Positions 58,950-64,000 of a stretch of 64,000 bases of DNA are shown piece after piece. How positions within the stretch are numbered: the first letter of the stretch is position 1; each line of letters begins with the position of its first letter. A model generated the notes under the pieces. That model searched no databases. It saw nothing but the letters and a program-made list of their open reading frames with translations, and was not told the origin of the DNA. A program made the position numbers and the translations under genes. Source of the stretch: Balanoglossus misakiensis (Eukaryota; Hemichordata); NCBI GenBank assembly GCA_040954595.2, contig CM082576.2, positions 13,950,001 through 14,014,000 of the forward strand. Reading direction: 5' to 3'.

Positions 58950-59485
58950 CTCACAGTATAGCTATCTCAAATGTGGACTGTGTCTGAAGCAACCCTTAAG
59001 GTCACATTTTGACCTTTTTCACTTTTGACCCAATGCATTGACTTTCTGTGTTTTGTCGTTTTAATACAAATGTTCACTGTTATCACGGGGTCTTCTTCGT
59101 AGCACAACGCCCATAGTGTACCGTGCCCATAACCTTGTATGATCTTGACACTTCAAAATAATATGTGTCCACACAATTTGGTTGAAGCCTTTACACGTGA
59201 CACCCGCATTGATATCTGTCAGTTGTCATGATCGAGAAAGCCCATAATGTACATACCAATATCACAATATATCACAGATGATATCATTTATCTTACATAT
59301 GCCACACTTATCGACAAGATCAAGTTACTGACATACAAGCATAGACACGTATTCCCCTGAAGTAACCAAATGCTTAAAACATAGCAAATGCACACACACA
59401 TGCATGCATGTTGCAAACTGTAATATTTCCAGGGGTTAATTAATTAATCGTTGACTGTATGTTCTCCTACAGGTAACCATTCACG

Positions 59486-61150
59486 ATGTACAGAGCGTCC
59501 AAACCCAGACACAGCTATCTACATGCCGCATCCAGTACACCTTTGACAGGGAAGACTTTGTGTGATATACTGGACCAATCAGCAACCGACTTTCCTGATA
59601 AGGAGGCTTTTGTCTTTGCTTCAAAAGACAACACAAAGCAGCGTGTCACATTTAAACAACTACGCAAAGACGTCATCAGCTTGGCTTCTGGCTTTGTGCA
59701 CCTGGGTCTGCAGCCAGGTGAACGTGTTGGCATCTTGGCCAATAATTGCTATGAGTGGGTCAGTTCCCTTTATGCGATGGCTTACACCAAACTGGTGTGT
59801 GTCCGATTTCTGGTTGGCTACAACTCAGAGTACATAGAACGACTGGCCAATAAAACGAAAGTGGTTGCATTTATCGTCGCACCTGGTGACCAAGAGCAAA
59901 TTGTGTTGGCTGCCGCAACAGAGACAGCAAACATGGCAAACGGTCCAACCATGGCAAAAATACCAACGCTCCGAACGGTAATTCACCTCGGCCAAGACTA
60001 CAAGCCAGGAATGGTTCGATTTGAAGATGTGATGAAGATTGGTGATGAAAGAGATATTGAGTGTGTTGAGAAAATACGGAGAACTGTCCAACAGGACGAT
60101 GAAATAACGATTTTCATGACATCTGGCAGTACAGGCTTTCCTAAAGCTGTGGTCAGATCCCATAGATCTCCCATAGAGAACTTGTACACCTCCGGTCGAC
60201 ACTTGTTAGAAACGGTAAACACAGAAGTGTGCTACATCTCGTTAAGCAAATTCGCTCATTCCTCCGGCGAGCTCTCTACCGTTATGGGCGTTTTCCACGG
60301 ATTTAAAACTGTCGTACCGGACCACGAGTCCGGGGCAGAGGAAGTTATAGATTTGATCGAGCAAGAGAATGTCACGGTTGCCTATCTTATGTTTGCACGT
60401 TTACTCGATCTGATGCGTTCCCTTAAACTGCGGCCGCGTCAACTGCGTTCCCTCAGGCACTTAATTGTATCCGGGAATATAATTCTGGGGGAAAGGTTCC
60501 AAGAGCTGCAGAGTCAGGTCTGCCAAAGCATCCACAATATGCTGGGCTGTACAGAGGTTGGCGTTTTGACGTTCAACAACAATCCGGAGAAGTTCGAGAA
60601 ATGTGGTTATTTAGTCGGTCACAATGAGATGAAAATAATCAACGACGAGGGTCTGATAGTGCCTCTTGGAACAATAGGCGAACTGTGCATTAGATCACCC
60701 TCCATGATGCTACGGTATGAGGGTGACGAAGAACAGACTAAGGCAGTCTTGGATGACCACGGTTGGTACCACTCTGGCGATCTTTGTGTGATGGAAGATG
60801 ATGGCTGCATTGACGTCATCGGGCGAAAGAAAGACGTCATCATAAGGGGAGCAACCAACATATATCCTCTAGAAGTTGACAAATTGTTGCATGTGCACCC
60901 CAAGGTAGAAATGTCATGTACTGTTGGCGTTCCCGATGAACGACTAGTTGAAGAAGTATGTTCTTGTGTTTGTCTGGAAACGGGAGAAGAAGCGACTGCA
61001 GAGGATATTTTGCAGTTTGCTGCAGTTCATTTGCCCACATTCGTTGTTCCAAAGTTTGTTGTGTTTTTCCAATCATTGCCCACTGGTCCAACCGGGAAAC
61101 TCGACAAAGATGCAATAGCGAAGAAGGCAAAGTTGATCTTGGAGCTGTAG
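59486..61150 (+). CDS. ACSF2-like acyl-CoA synthetase, copy 5 (inverted)
   Basis: 554 codons on the + strand, beginning MYRASKPRHSY. It has the P-loop block of copies 1 and 3 and the canonical-like A8 (IIRGATNIYP). A7 is YHSGDL rather than YHTGDL. Residues about 300-366 differ from copy 4 at roughly a third of positions, against about 6% elsewhere. This segment includes the acyl-pocket loop (HLIVSGNIILGERF in place of YLLLTGNRILRETF), so substrate preference may differ. Catalytic Lys 538 is kept. The ATG lies 13 bases after the acceptor CTCCTACAG (exon start 59473), and the 5' exon ends at 58008 with GAG|GTAAGTCAC. A poly(A) candidate AATAAA lies at 62173-62178. Confidence 0.9.
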   Translation: MYRASKPRHSYLHAASSTPLTGKTLCDILDQSATDFPDKEAFVFASKDNTKQRVTFKQLRKDVISLASGFVHLGLQPGERVGILANNCYEWVSSLYAMAYTKLVCVRFLVGYNSEYIERLANKTKVVAFIVAPGDQEQIVLAAATETANMANGPTMAKIPTLRTVIHLGQDYKPGMVRFEDVMKIGDERDIECVEKIRRTVQQDDEITIFMTSGSTGFPKAVVRSHRSPIENLYTSGRHLLETVNTEVCYISLSKFAHSSGELSTVMGVFHGFKTVVPDHESGAEEVIDLIEQENVTVAYLMFARLLDLMRSLKLRPRQLRSLRHLIVSGNIILGERFQELQSQVCQSIHNMLGCTEVGVLTFNNNPEKFEKCGYLVGHNEMKIINDEGLIVPLGTIGELCIRSPSMMLRYEGDEEQTKAVLDDHGWYHSGDLCVMEDDGCIDVIGRKKDVIIRGATNIYPLEVDKLLHVHPKVEMSCTVGVPDERLVEEVCSCVCLETGEEATAEDILQFAAVHLPTFVVPKFVVFFQSLPTGPTGKLDKDAIAKKAKLILEL

Positions 61151-61400
61151 ATCACAGCACTGTACTATAAACGAATGCGTAAATGAATCTACCACACCAG
61201 GAGTAACGTCAATCTTGTACCAAAATAATTCTGTCCCATGTTTACAAAAAACTACAACTGTTTCACTTCAGTTTGGTTGATTTTTGGCGGGTGCGCAGTC
61301 CATCACTTCAACAGTAGGGACTGGTCAGTTTCTTCCGCCTGGGAGGGGGGGGGGGGGTGGTGGATTATATTGTGGATATCAAAAAGTGACTGACCCCCTC

Positions 61401-62764
61401 CTTTCCCGCCAAGTTTACATAAATGGTGTAAAATTGCTTTCGTAGAAACTTAAAAGTATAATATACGGGCTGCATTTTAACGTCTCACCTCTGGGATGAT
61501 GAAGATATTGATCGTCAAAAGAGATCATTTTACATTTCGGCTAATATGTTTTTGAATTTTCTTTGTAATATGTGAAATGTACGATCTTTAAAGCGTAGTT
61601 ATCAACTGTGTGGTTCACACCTTTGGCTTAAATATTCTCCTGGAGCTATGATGAAAACTGAGAGTTGCTTATAATATTGCTCGTATTTTTCTGGGATGCA
61701 AGACCCATGTTTGTTTCAAACGATCTGTATAATTTTAGCAGTTTACTGAGAAAACAAATGTATCGATTGTATATATTGCGAATTTCTACAAGTCACAATG
61801 CTTATTTTTTCATCTGAATCACACAAGTTCTTGATTGATTTCCTTTAGCTTTTTGTTCTGGGATAAGTTTTTGACCGACAGCCCTCTCGTCGGTGCTTTT
61901 CTATACGTGTATTCATTCATTTATGTGACAGTGTTTCTATGGACATGTACAGTCCGAATTAAATAGAGAATAATATCACATTCGAGCAGAAATTGTCTAG
62001 TATACAATCAAATAGACTCTTTAGCGAAAATATTTTTACAGTGTCAAATTACAATAAGATGTCAATGAATTCGTGAAGATCAACATTTTAATGTAGTGTT
62101 CCTCTTTTAGAACACATCTGATGAACTTGAAGCCCTATTTTGCAAATGTATTAATTCATAAGACGTATCACAATAAAAGAAAAATCTAACCAAATGTGTG
62201 TCATGCACTTTGGGGTAAGGGTTCGGTGAGGAGAGAGACAGAATGGCCTTGCAAGATATAAGAGACGGAATACGTCGATGTCAAACAACCAAATTCAACT
62301 CTGACTGTTATGTTTGCTTCAAACACTGCAACATCCGCCAAAATCTCACCAGTAACAGCCACAGCTTGCCAGTAAAGTCGAATAACTGATTTGCTGGTTG
62401 ATCGATCGATCGATCGATTGGTTGGTTGCCTGCCTGTTTGCTTGCTTGATTGCTTGATTGATTGCTTGATTGATTGTAGTAGCCCATCGCCGGACCTATA
62501 CAGTATTAAACAGTCTTCGACTAAGAAACTACATTCTGAATCATTTGTGGCGCGCCATCATGCGTCGCAATTGCGCAACTCGACTTGTTTGACCTTGGGC
62601 AATGACATGTCAGCACAGCCGCTGCAAACCCAGTATCTCACTCAGCTGGCTGGACAGGTGGTGTACGCGTGTGTGCATGAACTTCGCAGTCGGCTAACTT
62701 TTAGTGACTGCAGATATTAATGTAGAGTATATATAAGGACGACATCGCCACAAATAGTGTTGTC
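61401..62764. other. Non-coding region between synthetase copy 5 and the next gene
   Basis: No gene is seen. It contains a GATC/GATT/TTGC tetranucleotide-like repeat (about 62,398-62,476) and, near its end, a TATA box-like TATATATAAGG at 62728-62738, 27 bases before the ATG of the next gene. Confidence 0.6.
62728..62738 (+). promoter_or_regulatory. TATA box candidate
   Basis: TATATATAAGG lies 26 bases upstream of the ATG at 62765. If used, transcription would start only a few bases before that ATG, giving a very short 5' UTR. Confidence 0.45.
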
Positions 62765-63873
62765 ATGGCTGATTTAAGCACAGTTGTCAAGTCTGGAGCT
62801 TGCGTTCTCAGCGGAGCGGCGTTTGGGTTTGTACTCGAAAAATCTTCAGGTGAGAATTTCGTCTTCGGTCCTAGGATATTGTATTGGCCATCATTGTGGG
62901 TTGCACAACATCCAGTACAGGTAGTTCCTTCTAAATAACCAGAGAACATTTCAGCGATGATCGACCACGGTGACGTTGTCAACTTTGTGTTTATTTGATG
63001 AAATACGTGCTCGATAAATCAGTGCATATGACAATAGTTCAACTAAATCTCAGACCCTGAAGCTCGGCCGCTTGAATGTTTCAATGTCCTGTGTGCATAA
63101 CACGATAATTGCGTAATATTAGGTAGATCTCGATTTTTACTGAATTTACCTATTGTATGCTTTACAGCAGTGGAAAAAAGTGATATTTTACTTCTGCCTA
63201 TTTTTTCAACATGCTAAAATGGAAAGTGTTCCACTTGTTGTCAACATACAAATGTAGCCTGTGTGTAACTTTTGTTGTTGTTGTTGTTTATGTTGTTGTT
63301 GACAAATGAATTCTAGTTTGGACTTGAATTCATCTTCAACATTAACAATACTGACAGTGAAGCTAAGCAACCTGATCGTATTTTTTCCCAAGGTTTTTTT
63401 CCTGACAGATCACCTGAAATTGTACAAATTGTGACACTGTCACCTGATATATCTTTCATATGATCTGCATTATACTTAATCTGTCATATACATAAAACTG
63501 TTTGGTATTAAAACAGAAAAGCCCTGACACGTCAGTTTCATACATTGTACGTGCAATGGAACTTCGGGAACAGTGAACAGTTTTTGAAATGCACCGAATA
63601 TAGGTCAGTGCACTGGATGTATTGTCAACTGTGTGGTGTCATCTGAAACCTTTGAAGATAGTTCCTTAAAATAAGAAAGTGAGCTGGTGAATCAAATGGA
63701 TGCATTGGTGGTTATTTGAAGCTGCATGTTCAGTGTTTAGAAATAAATAAAATAACGTTTATTTATTTGTTTGTTTGTTTTTGATCCAGTGTATGCTCCG
63801 GATGTTATCAGGAATGCTGTTCTAATGACCAGTGGCACCCCTCTGAAGATGTGGTTGGCAGCAAATGCTACTG
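62765..63873 (+). CDS. Start of a gene for a small hydrophobic protein, possibly YeeE/YedE-like (continues beyond window)
   Basis: Exon 1 is 62765-62849 (ATG context GTCATGG, donor GTGAGA) and exon 2 is 63790-63873 (acceptor TTTTTGATCCAG, donor GTGAGA). Both junctions are phase 1 and the frame stays open. The predicted start is MADLSTVVKSGACVLSGAAF, then GFVLEKSSVYAPDVIRNAVL and MTSGTPLKMWLAANATG. The Gly-rich hydrophobic first segment followed by GFVLEKS and a VIR..(L/M).....LK motif recalls membrane proteins of the YeeE/YedE (sulfur/thiosulfate transport) group. I recognise this only weakly, and only 57 residues are visible. The exon structure is much better supported than the function. Confidence 0.65.
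63269..63301. repeat. (GTT)n microsatellite
   Basis: About ten GTT units with one interruption, in the first intron of the 62765 gene. Confidence 0.85.
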
Positions 63874-64000
63874 GTGAGAACTTTCCTTCTGTTAATTGTC
63901 ACCTCATCAAAATTGATGACACCGGTCTTATCAGTGTTTTATAATATCAGTTCTTGGTCATCATGATCTGTAGAATGAAATCTTTGCATCAGTGTTTTGG

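Larger units (their letters stand above)
52083..61400. repeat. Large inverted duplication containing synthetase copies 4 and 5
   Basis: The left arm is about 52,083-56,045 and the right arm about 57,480-61,400. They carry copies 4 (-) and 5 (+) head to head. Homology includes the 3' flanks (a GTCAGTTTCTTC-type stretch and poly-C/G tract), the coding regions, parts of the 5' UTR introns and the upstream sequence to the spacer. The arms are clearly diverged in the introns and upstream parts, so this is not a very recent palindrome. Confidence 0.85.

Noticed and set aside
33793-61150. Horizontal transfer of the intronless synthetase from bacteria
   Set aside because: The proteins look like animal ACSF2 and have a 5' UTR intron. 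Retroposition or intron loss explains the intronless coding region without invoking transfer.
62391-62720. 109-codon frame before the last gene
   Set aside because: Its first third is translated microsatellite and the rest has no family resemblance.

Overview
The window is animal nuclear DNA. Its genes have introns with GT/AG boundaries, and about two thirds of it is non-coding sequence rich in foldback elements and tetranucleotide microsatellites. It carries both an estrogen-receptor-type (ER) and an estrogen-related-receptor-type (ERR) nuclear receptor, plus a large family of ACSF2-like acyl-CoA synthetases. An invertebrate deuterostome (acorn worm or amphioxus) is the most plausible source. 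That is an inference: no species-diagnostic marker is visible, and a mollusc or annelid is not strictly excluded.

Region 1 (1-22,661) is a convergent nuclear receptor pair. The 3' part of an ER gene lies on the + strand (five exons, 234-4426). It runs from the second zinc finger to an intact AF-2 helix, and its 5' part lies outside the window. A complete ERR coding region lies on the - strand (six coding exons, 22,641 to 14,327, predicted 444 aa), with a non-coding 5' exon further upstream. The two genes share four intron positions at the same phase, which fits an old tandem duplication. The ER has replaced the three residues that contact estradiol in vertebrate ER (Glu, Arg and His become Gln, Lys and Gln), whereas the ERR keeps the equivalent Glu and Arg. 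The introns and the space between the genes hold several TTAA-flanked foldback or MITE-like elements.

Region 2 (22,662-33,792) has no gene I can defend. It holds the presumed ERR 5' region, two long tetranucleotide microsatellites in opposite orientation, and a cluster of MITE-like elements and hairpins.

Region 3 (33,793-61,400) is a recent tandem array. Four units of about 4.6-6.1 kb each carry a 554-codon ACSF2-like synthetase with an uninterrupted coding region on the - strand. A fifth copy lies on the + strand in a large inverted duplication with unit 4. Every copy has the same signature of a 5' UTR intron just upstream of the ATG. The copies are mosaics of one another, which suggests gene conversion. 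Two carry an altered A8 core motif and one has a strongly diverged acyl-pocket segment. A broken C-terminal remnant sits in the spacer of the inverted duplication. One unit preserves an empty TTAA site for a MITE present in two sister units.

Region 4 (61,401-64,000) contains the first two exons of a + strand gene that continues out of the window. It encodes a small hydrophobic protein that weakly recalls YeeE/YedE (sulfur transport) family proteins.
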